Below are positions 25,956 to 34,790 of a DNA stretch of 63,571 nucleotides, piece by piece. Position 1 is the stretch's first letter. Each line of letters starts with the position of its first letter. Made by a program: the position numbers and the translations under genes. This stretch comes from an uncultured Prevotellaceae bacterium (GTDB lineage: Bacteria > Bacteroidota > Bacteroidia > Bacteroidales > Bacteroidaceae), in assembly GCA_902775605.1 (NCBI GenBank), contig CACYNE010000011.1:1-63571 (forward strand). Reading direction: 5' to 3'. Under the pieces are notes generated by a model. That model saw only the letters and a program-made list of their open reading frames with translations, had not been told where the DNA came from and ran no database searches.

Positions 25956-26879
25956 ATGACAGAAGAAAGAACCGTACAATCAGACCAGATACAAAGGGAA
26001 CTGGAACTGCAAAGGCAGAATGAGCAACCTATGATGCAGCAGCAAATGCAGATGCAGGCAGATTCTGCTAATGGTGTGGTTTGTCCTAAATGTGGTACCG
26101 TGAACGAACCCGAGGCTCAGTTTTGTGCTTCCTGTGGTGAACCTTTGCATATGGCTGTCTGCCCAAGTTGTGGCAGCGAGATAGATCCAGATGCTGATTT
26201 CTGTGAGGTGTGCCATCATTATATCAAGCAGGACGTGTGTTCTTTCTGCGGAGCAGATTTCGGTCCCTATGATGGATATTGCCCACAGTGTGGCATGCCT
26301 CGTGGCGGTATCGTTTGTCCAGCTTGCCATACACTTAACGACTTCTCATTTTGTAAGCAGTGTGGTCAGCCCCTGACAGCAGAAGCAAAGAGCATCTTGA
26401 AAGAAATGCGCGAGCTGCCTGAGTATAAGGAACTGATGGCCCTGTCTCGTGAGTATAACGAGTTGCAAATGCAGCTGCCCTATGAGACGGAACAGGACAA
26501 ACAGCGTGGTGACGCATTGCATAGCCTCCGGGAGCGTGTTCTTCAGTTGCTGGCAGAGGATGAGGGTGAAGAGTTCCCCGAAATCCCTGCACCTCACAAG
26601 AAGCGCGTTACCAAGGAAGAACTGCATGAGAGTAAACAACGTAAGCTGGATCAGTTGGCTGAGTTGCTTAGCAGAATGTCTATTCCTCCACAGGCATCGC
26701 CTGCTAAGGTTAGAAACTTTGCTATGGCACAGAAGCCTGCTGGTGTCAGACTGGCATGGAAGTGTAATTATAAAAATGCCCTCCACTCAAGTCCCTGTGG
26801 ATGCGCGAAGCCTCAAATGGGTGGTACCTGGGTAATATTGGGACATAATTCTAAGCAGGAAATCAAGGACGACAAATAA
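25956..26879 (+). CDS. Multi-zinc-ribbon protein, first gene of the phospho-signalling operon
   Basis: A 307-residue cytosolic protein. A Gln/Met-rich N-terminus (about 10-40) is followed by about five consecutive CxxC-type zinc-ribbon knuckles (about 43-140: CPKCGTVNEPEAQFCASCG, CPSCG...CEVC, CSFCG...CPQCG, CPAC...CKQCG), as in double zinc-ribbon (DZANK-like) proteins. A charged coiled-coil-prone region (about 145-245) and a short Cys-containing end (HSSPCGCAKPQMGG) complete it. I know no assigned function. Its TAA overlaps the kinase ATG (TAATG), so expression is coupled to the kinase. The ribbon type recurs in the AAA+ and FHA proteins of the operon, which suggests a shared docking mode. 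Confidence 0.85.
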   Translation: MTEERTVQSDQIQRELELQRQNEQPMMQQQMQMQADSANGVVCPKCGTVNEPEAQFCASCGEPLHMAVCPSCGSEIDPDADFCEVCHHYIKQDVCSFCGADFGPYDGYCPQCGMPRGGIVCPACHTLNDFSFCKQCGQPLTAEAKSILKEMRELPEYKELMALSREYNELQMQLPYETEQDKQRGDALHSLRERVLQLLAEDEGEEFPEIPAPHKKRVTKEELHESKQRKLDQLAELLSRMSIPPQASPAKVRNFAMAQKPAGVRLAWKCNYKNALHSSPCGCAKPQMGGTWVILGHNSKQEIKDDK

Positions 26880-29800
26880 TGGCAGACGATAATCTTGAAA
26901 AAACGACAGTGATGGGCGGCGGCGGTGATACTACTGACGACTTGGATAAAACCACTGTGCTAGACAAGACTACTATCATGGATGGTGATAAGACCACTGT
27001 GATGGATAGAACAACCATAATGGATGGTGATAAGACCACTATGATGGACAGAACAACCATAATGGATGGTGATAGAACAACTGTTATGGATGGTGACAGA
27101 ACAACCGTTATGGAGAGAACCACCGTGCTGGATGGCGATAAGACTTCTGTCATGAAGGATAGTTCCGTTGATGATGACCAGTATGACGATGCAGGTGATA
27201 GGACCATGGCCTATGGCAGCGGTGACTCTATGGAAACAACGATGCGCCCAGATACTGGCATGTCAGATTCCGAAATGGTTGGTCCTGTCAATAATGTATT
27301 CAACCTTCGTGGTGATGAATACGAACAGGTCTCTGTGTTGAGCGAGAATACTGGTGAGGCACAGGTGTTTTTGGTTAAGAAAGATGGTAAGGAGTTCGTC
27401 CTGAAGCTATATTATCCCAACTTTGATATTAATAAGAAGCTGCTGCAGGTAGTACGCTCTTTCGACTTTGAGATGATTGTTAATTTGATCGACTACGGTA
27501 AGACGTATGTCGATGGAAAGAATCGTCAGTATGAGTTGATGGAGTATCTGAAGGGTGGAACACTGAAGGATGTCAAGTTGAAAGGAGACTTCAATCGTTT
27601 CCGTCGTTTGGCCTTACAGGCCGCTGCAGCTTTGGCTTACTGTCATAAAAGCTATGTACTGCATAAGGATGTAAAACCCACCAACTATTTCTTCCGTGAT
27701 GAGGAACAAAAAGAGTTGGTCTTGGGTGACTTCGGTATTTCATCTTTGCAGGATGCTCCTGGAAAATCGTTCCGTACTACTCAGGCCCGTACTCCTATTT
27801 ATGCTGCGCCTGAGATGTACACCGACGTGATTGATGGCGTGGTAGAGATTACCTATGCCGCCGACTTCTATTCGTTGGGTATGACGCTGTTTGCACTCTG
27901 GTTGGGCGAAAGTCCAATGAGTACTAACGAGCGTACCATGATGAAGCAGAAGAACGAAGGTCGTCTACCTCGTTTGAATGAATTGCCTGACAGGGTGAAG
28001 CAGATTGTGCAGGGCTTGACCTCTGTAAATCAGCAAACACGTTGGGGATACGATGAAGTGGAGCGTTGGTTCAAAGGTGAGGATGTCGCAGTTGATATCT
28101 CATCACCTTTCTTGCGTTATAAGAGTTTCGTAGTTGACCCCGAACGTAACCTTATTGCAGAGAATGTTCATGAGTTGGTGCCCTTACTGCTGGACAACGA
28201 GCAGTTGGGTATGAACTACCTGTATAACGGACGTATCATCTCCTGGCTGGAATCGAGTGGCAATGTGAAGATGTCTGCCATTGTGAAGGATATTGTCCAG
28301 AACAGATATCCTAACGATCAGCGCGCAGGCTTGTATGCCAGTTGCTATGCGATGGAGCCCACGATGAACTATCGTGATGTGAGCAACGATGAGTGCGAGG
28401 ATGTGATGGCCATCGCAATGTCCTTGTTGACCTATCAGGAGAAATATGCTATTATGCTGACCAATCCTCATGATTCACTCTTCTTGTGGCTTGAGGCACG
28501 TGGCATAGGTGACGTGAAGCGTCTGCGTAAATATTTTGATGGTGCTCTGGATGCCAAGGTGGCAGTGCTCAGAATGATCTATGAATTGGATGCAAACATT
28601 CCATTCTTAGCTCATCTCCCTTCAATGTCTGTGGAAGAGATTGTTCACTCTTTCGGACATGAGCAGGTAAGGGATGATGACTGGCATGCTCTGTGTGATG
28701 GTCGTCTGCTGTCGTGGCTCTATTCACATGAGGACCTGACTATCTGCGAAAAGGTGCGCTTGCTAACAGAGAAGCAACCGTTCTCAATGTCATTGGCATA
28801 TAAGGTGCTCTATTCTATCGAACCTTTTGCTGCCTATGACCTGAAGGAAGCAACCACACCGGAGAAGATTGGTGCCTTGCTGGTTCATGAACTCATCAAA
28901 TGTCAGCGCATGTCGGAAGAAGAACTGGCAGAATTGATGGTAGAATATACAGATCCCAATGGACGCTTTTGCTTCTATGCCCGTCAGTATGGATGGAATG
29001 ATTTGGTAAACGAAGCAGGTCGTTGCTTTGATCTGATGTCGGAAGAAAACCATGAGCGTTTGGGGGCATATGATCTACATACAGCACTTTATCGCTTCTG
29101 CTGCATATTGGGTTGCAAGCCAGTATATTATTTGCAGAATGGTACTACGTTGACTGATGGCAGAAATTTGGATTCAAAGAAAATGCCCCAAATACGTACT
29201 GAAATGCGCAATGGTTCATTGACTCAATGGATGTCTGTGTTCTATCATGAAGACCCTTCACAGTTCTTCGATGAGGACTATAGTTATGAGCAAGAACTGG
29301 CAGAGTGGGTGAAAGCCTTAGGTGAGCTTGATCCTCAGCAAAACTACTTCCGTCGTTACAAGAAAGCAATGACAGAAACAGAAGATCGCATTAATCAGGT
29401 TCGCGTAGAGTGGCGCTCTGCTCATTATCGAGAGGAAATCTGTCGCATGTCATTCTTTGTATTGAGTGGATTGTGGGCATTGATGGTGCTGGTATTAGGT
29501 CTTGATGATCGTACTTATATTTTCAGACATCATGTGATGTGTATTATTCTTCCTTTGGGAGGTATGACGGGTGTTATTATTGCTTCTCGCTCATATTTCA
29601 GGGGAATAGGTGCTTTCTTCTCATTGATAATTGGAGGATTAGGCTTGTTGACATCCTATATACCTTACTATGTATTGAATTATGTGAACAACAATTACCC
29701 AGGATGGTTCCATGCAGCAGTTTTGGGATTTACGGCTATTTATGTAGCGGTAGCTAAGCTAACAGACTTTAGTCGCGATCAGAAATTGGATAAGAAATTT

Positions 29801-30079
29801 GTAAATCAGGCCTTGGAAGAGCAGGATATCAAGACAACGTTGTTGGAACCGCTTTATTTTGCTTTCAAAACAAAGTCTCAACGCTACAAAGCCACGCATT
29901 TCAGTGTGCTTGATGAGATAGAAGACCATATTAATTCTTTGTCGGGCGAGTCCGTGATTCACTATATCCTGTGGTCATTGCTGGCTCTTGTCATGATCTT
30001 AGAGTTGTGCCTGTTCAGTCCTCATGTAGTAGGTTGGAAGCAAGCAGCAAGTGCTCATAAAACTGAGAGTGTAAAATGA
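26879..30079 (+). CDS. Membrane Ser/Thr protein kinase with an N-terminal TTxxD/E array
   Basis: A 1066-residue Hanks-type kinase. Residues 24-85 hold nine copies of [KR]TT-x-[ML]-[DE]. The kinase domain (about 145-400) has the ATP lysine Lys176 (FVLKLY), catalytic loop HKDVKPTN (Asp264), DFG (Asp284), an activation loop with FRTTQARTP, and APE (Glu312), so it should be active. A long helical region (about 410-850) with no known domain follows, then a hydrophobic region of about four helices (857-960) and a last helix (about 1026-1048). In each motif the second Thr has Asp or Glu at +3, the classic FHA ligand once phosphorylated, and an FHA protein is encoded two genes downstream. Start and stop both overlap the neighbours (TAATG and ATGA). 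Confidence 0.92.
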   Translation: MADDNLEKTTVMGGGGDTTDDLDKTTVLDKTTIMDGDKTTVMDRTTIMDGDKTTMMDRTTIMDGDRTTVMDGDRTTVMERTTVLDGDKTSVMKDSSVDDDQYDDAGDRTMAYGSGDSMETTMRPDTGMSDSEMVGPVNNVFNLRGDEYEQVSVLSENTGEAQVFLVKKDGKEFVLKLYYPNFDINKKLLQVVRSFDFEMIVNLIDYGKTYVDGKNRQYELMEYLKGGTLKDVKLKGDFNRFRRLALQAAAALAYCHKSYVLHKDVKPTNYFFRDEEQKELVLGDFGISSLQDAPGKSFRTTQARTPIYAAPEMYTDVIDGVVEITYAADFYSLGMTLFALWLGESPMSTNERTMMKQKNEGRLPRLNELPDRVKQIVQGLTSVNQQTRWGYDEVERWFKGEDVAVDISSPFLRYKSFVVDPERNLIAENVHELVPLLLDNEQLGMNYLYNGRIISWLESSGNVKMSAIVKDIVQNRYPNDQRAGLYASCYAMEPTMNYRDVSNDECEDVMAIAMSLLTYQEKYAIMLTNPHDSLFLWLEARGIGDVKRLRKYFDGALDAKVAVLRMIYELDANIPFLAHLPSMSVEEIVHSFGHEQVRDDDWHALCDGRLLSWLYSHEDLTICEKVRLLTEKQPFSMSLAYKVLYSIEPFAAYDLKEATTPEKIGALLVHELIKCQRMSEEELAELMVEYTDPNGRFCFYARQYGWNDLVNEAGRCFDLMSEENHERLGAYDLHTALYRFCCILGCKPVYYLQNGTTLTDGRNLDSKKMPQIRTEMRNGSLTQWMSVFYHEDPSQFFDEDYSYEQELAEWVKALGELDPQQNYFRRYKKAMTETEDRINQVRVEWRSAHYREEICRMSFFVLSGLWALMVLVLGLDDRTYIFRHHVMCIILPLGGMTGVIIASRSYFRGIGAFFSLIIGGLGLLTSYIPYYVLNYVNNNYPGWFHAAVLGFTAIYVAVAKLTDFSRDQKLDKKFVNQALEEQDIKTTLLEPLYFAFKTKSQRYKATHFSVLDEIEDHINSLSGESVIHYILWSLLALVMILELCLFSPHVVGWKQAASAHKTESVK
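26943..27165 (+). repeat. Tandem coding repeat of the TTxxD/E motif
   Basis: DNA-level imperfect repeats of 18 and 24 bases encode the alternating KTTxMD and RTTxMD units of the kinase N-terminus. Copy number is a likely source of strain variation. Confidence 0.85.
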
Positions 30080-33000
30080 TTTGTGAAATTTGTCATAAGG
30101 AAAATAGGAACAACGCCAAGTTCTGTAAATGGTGCGGACAGCCCCTTGTGTCGCAGCATGTGCTTGACAAGCTGGTTGGCTTGAAGGATGTAAAGAGCCA
30201 GCTTAAGACCATTGTCGATACATATGCTTATTTGCGTACGCGCAAGGATATTTCGACCATTCGTCTTTCCGTAAACGCCATTATTATTGGTGAGACAGGT
30301 ACGGGTAAGACTGCGTTGGCTGAGATTATTCGTGACTATTTCTATCAGCATAAGATTCTGGAGAAGCCCAAGCTGACAATGGTGGACGCTGTGGACTACC
30401 AGCGTTTTGTTGACCAGTGGGACGATAATATTAAGAAGGCTCGTAATGGTATTCTCTTCTTTGATAATGTTCAGAAGCTTTTGCCAGATAAGTATTCTAA
30501 TCAGGTGAATCCACTGGACAAGTTGTTCGTGGAAATGGATAAGTGGGAGGGTAATCCCATTGTGGTGATGGCTGGTCTGCCTAAGGGTTTTGAGGAATTC
30601 TTAGAGAATAACCCTGCTGTGAAGAACCGCTTCAAATATATGTTCTATCTTCCCACGCCTAATTTTCAGGAGTTATGTGACATTGCCAAACTGCAGTTGC
30701 GTACGAAGTATAGCTTAACATCATTCACAGAGGAGGCAGACAAACAACTGGCTCGCTATTTCAAGTATCAGATAAAGATAAAGGATGAGACCTTTGGTAA
30801 TGCTCATTTGGCCATGAAGACTGCTGAGGACATCTTCACCTCTTTTATTAGTAGGGGTGCTCATGATTCTATGGTAGAGAAAGAGGACATCAGGGGTTAT
30901 GTCCCAGAGGAGAGAAGCCTTGATCAGATTCTGAGTGATTTGGATACGTTCATTGGCATGAACGATGTGAAGCAAGCTGTCAGAGAGATGGCTTACTCTG
31001 TGCAGAATGATATGCAACGTGCAGAACGTGGGCTGGGCGAGTTCCAGAAGATGTCGATGCATATTGTGCTGACTGGTAATCCAGGTACAGGTAAAACGAC
31101 CATTGCCCGTAAGTTGGGAGAGATTCTGGCCGCCATTGGATATCTGGATTCTGGACATGTCGTTGAAGTTGACCGATCAAAGATGGTGTCACCTTATCAG
31201 GGTGAGACACCTAAACTGGTAAATCAGTTATGCGACAAGGCCATGGGTGGTATCCTCTTTGTTGACGAGGCTTATACGTTAGCTCCTGTCAGCCAGGCTG
31301 GTGAACGCGATGCTCAGGGTGCCCAGGCACTTGAGACCTTGATGAAGCGCATGGAGGATGATCGCGGTAAGTTTGTGGTTATTGCCGCAGGTTATCGTAT
31401 GGAGATGGATAATCTGTTCCGCATCAATCCGGGCATGCGTAGCCGCTTCAACTATTTCCTGAATTTGGAAGACTACAATCCTGATGAGCTGTTCCAGATT
31501 CTGCAGGTATTTGCAAGTGGCAAGAAATACCAGTTCAAGGAAGAGGCAGAGGCTTTGGTTCGCAAGATGATAAAAGAGATGTATAACTCTCGCGACAAAG
31601 ATTTTGCCAATGGACGAACGATGCGTTCTTTGTTTGATGAGATGTGTAAGCGTCAGGCTCGCAGATTGCAGCAGGGCGATGTCTCTCAGATGAGCAATGA
31701 TGAACTGATGACTTTTGTTGAGGAAGATATTCCTTACGAGGCACCACAAGCCGTTGACTATTCTGAATGTCTGAAGAAGTTTGATGGCATGGTGGGACTG
31801 GATTCTGTTAAGAGAGAGATTTCTAATTTGGCAGCATTCCTCACTCTGCAAATCAAGCGCGGAGAAACAAATACGTTCCAAGGCAAGCATTACGTGTTTA
31901 CTGGTAATCCTGGTACAGGTAAGACCACGGTAGCACGTATCATGGCAGATGTTTTCAAGACCTTGGGTATTCTGTCTCGTGGTCAGTTGGTAGAAGCAGA
32001 CCGTTCGAAATTGGTTGCTGGCTTCGCTGGTCAGACAGCTATTAAGACCAATCAATTGATAGACTCTGCTATGGGAGGCGTTCTCTTTATTGATGAGGCC
32101 TATACTTTGAAATCCGGTGACAACGATTCGTTTGGCGCAGAAGCTATTGATACATTGTTGAAGAGATTGGAGGATGATCGTGGTAAGTTTATCTGTATTG
32201 TTGCTGGTTATACAGACAACATGCACGACTTTATAGATTCTAACCCAGGACTGAAGAGCCGCTTTACGCAAACCATCCATTTCGAAGACTATACTGCTGA
32301 CGAACTGACGCAGATCTTTGTCAATATGGCTACAGCGAAGAGTTTCGTTGTTGATGATGAGATGAAAACGGCTGTTCATCGTCTCTTTGAACAACTCTAT
32401 CTGCGTCGAGACAAGAACTTTGGTAATGCGCGCGAGGCACGTCGTATCTTTGACCAGACGGTGGAGCGTCAGAGTCAGCGACTGGTTAAGCAGATGAACC
32501 AGCCAGGTGTTCAGGTGTGTGATGATGATGCTGATGGATTCCAATTCGATGATATGTATCGTTTCACAGTGGACGATCTGCCATCAGCACAGGGTGCAGC
32601 TGGACCTACACGTTCACTGGATGAAGTGCTTAATGAGTTGGATGACTTTATTGGTATGCGTTCGGTCAAGAATGCCATCCGTCGCTTGGCTGTACAGAGC
32701 ATGTTTATCAAGCAGCGTGCGGCAATGGGTGCAGGTAGTGTTCAGCAGATGAGCATGAACTTCATCCTGACAGGTAATCCAGGTACTGGTAAAACATCTA
32801 TCGCTCGTAAGATGGGTGAAGTATTACAAGCAATTGAAGTACTCCCCACAGCCAATGTCGTAGAGGCAAGTCGTGCAACACTGGTTGGTAAATACATGGG
32901 TGAGACTCCTAAGATTGTCAATGCCATGTGTGACAAGGCTATGGGTGGTATCTTGTTCATTGATGAGGCTTATACCTTGTCCGACCAAAACGATCAATAT

Positions 33001-33426
33001 GGCAAGGAGGCTATCGATACGCTGATGAAGCGCATGGAGGATGATCGTGGAAAGTTTGTAGTGATTGCTGCTGGCTATCAGGATAAGATGGATGAGTTCT
33101 TGACAATGAATGCAGGACTGGCCAGTCGCTTTACACACAAGTTACATATTGAGGATTATAATGAGGATGAGTTGCTGGCAATCTTCAAGAAGATGGCCGA
33201 GAAAGAGCAGTACGTCCTGTCACCCACGGCCGAGTTCAGAGCTCTTGATGTCATCTGTAAGATGCTGAGCAAGAAGGATGAGACCTTTGGCAATGCTCGC
33301 GAGATCAGAAACATGCTTGATGAAACAATTCAGCAGTTGTCTGTCCGTGTGGCAGAAATGCCGCCTGATCAGGTGACGAAAGAAACATATCAGTTAATAC
33401 TTCCAGAAGATATTAAAGAAAGATGA
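30076..33426 (+). CDS. Zinc-ribbon protein with four tandem CbxX/CfxQ-type AAA+ modules
   Basis: An 1116-residue cytosolic protein. A zinc ribbon (Cys3, Cys6, Cys17, Cys20) precedes four AAA+ modules with Walker A at 72-79 (GETGTGKT), 334-341, 610-617 and 900-907 (each GNPGTGKT). Modules 2-4 have intact Walker B (ILF-V/I-DEAYTL). Module 1 has ILFFDN at 126-131, with Asn in place of the catalytic Glu, so it probably binds but does not hydrolyse ATP. The modules resemble the CbxX/CfxQ/SpoVK/EccA group, which remodel Rubisco or serve type VII secretion; neither system is present here. ATGA overlaps link it to the kinase before and the FHA gene after, fixing both ends. Confidence 0.92.
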   Translation: MICEICHKENRNNAKFCKWCGQPLVSQHVLDKLVGLKDVKSQLKTIVDTYAYLRTRKDISTIRLSVNAIIIGETGTGKTALAEIIRDYFYQHKILEKPKLTMVDAVDYQRFVDQWDDNIKKARNGILFFDNVQKLLPDKYSNQVNPLDKLFVEMDKWEGNPIVVMAGLPKGFEEFLENNPAVKNRFKYMFYLPTPNFQELCDIAKLQLRTKYSLTSFTEEADKQLARYFKYQIKIKDETFGNAHLAMKTAEDIFTSFISRGAHDSMVEKEDIRGYVPEERSLDQILSDLDTFIGMNDVKQAVREMAYSVQNDMQRAERGLGEFQKMSMHIVLTGNPGTGKTTIARKLGEILAAIGYLDSGHVVEVDRSKMVSPYQGETPKLVNQLCDKAMGGILFVDEAYTLAPVSQAGERDAQGAQALETLMKRMEDDRGKFVVIAAGYRMEMDNLFRINPGMRSRFNYFLNLEDYNPDELFQILQVFASGKKYQFKEEAEALVRKMIKEMYNSRDKDFANGRTMRSLFDEMCKRQARRLQQGDVSQMSNDELMTFVEEDIPYEAPQAVDYSECLKKFDGMVGLDSVKREISNLAAFLTLQIKRGETNTFQGKHYVFTGNPGTGKTTVARIMADVFKTLGILSRGQLVEADRSKLVAGFAGQTAIKTNQLIDSAMGGVLFIDEAYTLKSGDNDSFGAEAIDTLLKRLEDDRGKFICIVAGYTDNMHDFIDSNPGLKSRFTQTIHFEDYTADELTQIFVNMATAKSFVVDDEMKTAVHRLFEQLYLRRDKNFGNAREARRIFDQTVERQSQRLVKQMNQPGVQVCDDDADGFQFDDMYRFTVDDLPSAQGAAGPTRSLDEVLNELDDFIGMRSVKNAIRRLAVQSMFIKQRAAMGAGSVQQMSMNFILTGNPGTGKTSIARKMGEVLQAIEVLPTANVVEASRATLVGKYMGETPKIVNAMCDKAMGGILFIDEAYTLSDQNDQYGKEAIDTLMKRMEDDRGKFVVIAAGYQDKMDEFLTMNAGLASRFTHKLHIEDYNEDELLAIFKKMAEKEQYVLSPTAEFRALDVICKMLSKKDETFGNAREIRNMLDETIQQLSVRVAEMPPDQVTKETYQLILPEDIKER

Positions 33427-34016
33427 TTATTTGTCCAAACTGTAAAGAAGAAATAGACGACGATTCCCATTATTGTGATCAATGTGGTCAGATGTTGACC
33501 TATTGTGAAAAGTGTGGACGAGTGGGAATGGGACGACGTTGCACATCATGTGGAGGCCTGATGCTTTCTGCTGAAGACTTCCATAATCGAGGTGCTAATA
33601 GCATGAGTGTGTCTATGTCAATGGGCATGTCACAAGGTTTTATCTCTACCTCTCAGCGTTATCTGAATACAACGGGTGGCAGACAGGCTAATCCTGGAAC
33701 ACCACAGCGTACGGGCATTCCTCAGCTCTTGCTTTACAATGATTCTATTGGTATCCGCGTAATAGGTATCAGTGGTGCAATCATTGGCAGACGTCAAGGG
33801 CCCTATGTGCAGTTCTTCCAACAACAGAAGTATATGTCGGGTGTTCATGCACAACTAATGTTCTATCCTGAGACGGGATGGCATATTGTTGACAAGCATT
33901 CATCCAATGGAACAAAGTTGAATGATCACAAACTGCAGCCTGATGTTGAGATGTCGTTGAAGAATGGTGATATCGTAACGTTAGCGAATGTTATATTGAA
34001 AGTTAGTATCAATTAA
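33423..34016 (+). CDS. Zinc-ribbon plus FHA domain protein
   Basis: A 197-residue cytosolic protein. Two zinc-ribbon knuckles lie at the N-terminus (Cys4, Cys7, Cys18, Cys21, then Cys28, Cys31, Cys40, Cys43). A Met/Ser-rich linker (about 50-105) leads to an FHA domain (about 108-197) with GRRQG (Gly122, Arg123), the phosphothreonine loop SGVH (Ser139, His142) and SNGT (Asn162, Gly163). The usual Arg of SxxH (often SRxH) is Gly here; the other contacts are kept. FHA domains read pThr, preferring Asp, Ile or Leu at +3. With the kinase's TTxxD/E array in the same operon, it is the obvious reader. It begins at an ATGA overlap with the AAA+ gene. Confidence 0.9.
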   Translation: MIICPNCKEEIDDDSHYCDQCGQMLTYCEKCGRVGMGRRCTSCGGLMLSAEDFHNRGANSMSVSMSMGMSQGFISTSQRYLNTTGGRQANPGTPQRTGIPQLLLYNDSIGIRVIGISGAIIGRRQGPYVQFFQQQKYMSGVHAQLMFYPETGWHIVDKHSSNGTKLNDHKLQPDVEMSLKNGDIVTLANVILKVSIN

Positions 34017-34027
34017 AGGAAAATATA

Positions 34028-34777
34028 ATGGCACATTTTCTTATTACAGCATCAAGCAGAGTTGGATGCGTCAGAGCAAACAATGAGGATATGATTATGC
34101 TTGATCACGAATTTATTCGTGATGCTGTCGATAGTAAAACCATAGATCTTGCCAGCACTGATCGCATGATGCTGGCATTGGCAGATGGCATGGGGGGACA
34201 TAAATGCGGTGAGGTGGCCAGTTCGGAGGTGCTTCACAGCTTGCGTTACTTCTTTGGTGACCTGCCAGGAAACTTAAAATCAAACGACTTCTTCGAAAAC
34301 ATTCGCAAGTGGTTGATGAGCATCAGTATTGAAATCAATTCACGTGGAATGGTAAATCCAGCGTATTCGGATATGGGTACCACATTGGTGGGACTCACGT
34401 ATCTTGCTGGAGAGTTTTACTGGATGAATTGCGGAGATAGTCGTTTGTATAGACTTCACAACGGAGAATTAAAACAACTCACAACGGATCATTCTCTTAG
34501 TCAGGTACTCGGACTGAAGGAACATTCCAGTCAGATTGTGAATTGTATTGGTGGAGGTTGCAAGGATTGTTATATAGATATCGAGAAATGTAGCGACCAG
34601 ATAGAGCCGGGCGATACGCTGTTGATATGTAGTGATGGCCTGACAGATATGGTTAGTGACAACATCATCTGTCAGCGACTGTTGGATGGATGTGATGCTG
34701 ATACGCTCTGCCAGATGGCTGAGGATGCCGGTGGCTTTGATAATGTGTCAGTAATTGTTGTTCACGTAGAAGAATAA
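34028..34777 (+). CDS. PP2C-family Ser/Thr protein phosphatase
   Basis: A 249-residue single-domain phosphatase with all metal ligands of the PPM family: NED (Asp21), ADGMGGH (Asp53), GDSR (Asp137), SDGLTD (Asp203) and the final FDNVS (Asp238). It is soluble and cytosolic. It starts 11 bases after the FHA stop and is the natural eraser for phosphorylation by the operon's kinase. Bacterial kinase/PP2C/FHA sets are known in type VI secretion and in mycobacterial PknB/PstP circuits, but here no secretion genes accompany them. Confidence 0.95.
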   Translation: MAHFLITASSRVGCVRANNEDMIMLDHEFIRDAVDSKTIDLASTDRMMLALADGMGGHKCGEVASSEVLHSLRYFFGDLPGNLKSNDFFENIRKWLMSISIEINSRGMVNPAYSDMGTTLVGLTYLAGEFYWMNCGDSRLYRLHNGELKQLTTDHSLSQVLGLKEHSSQIVNCIGGGCKDCYIDIEKCSDQIEPGDTLLICSDGLTDMVSDNIICQRLLDGCDADTLCQMAEDAGGFDNVSVIVVHVEE

Positions 34778-34790
34778 TTAATTATTTTTA

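Noticed and set aside
31279-32544. A 421-codon open frame antisense to the AAA+ gene
   Set aside because: Entirely opposite strongly conserved Walker motifs of modules 2-3; no domain in the translation.
25956-34777. Type VI or type VII secretion regulatory module
   Set aside because: Kinase/PP2C/FHA and EccA-like AAA+ proteins suggest it, but no Tss or Ecc structural gene is present in the window.
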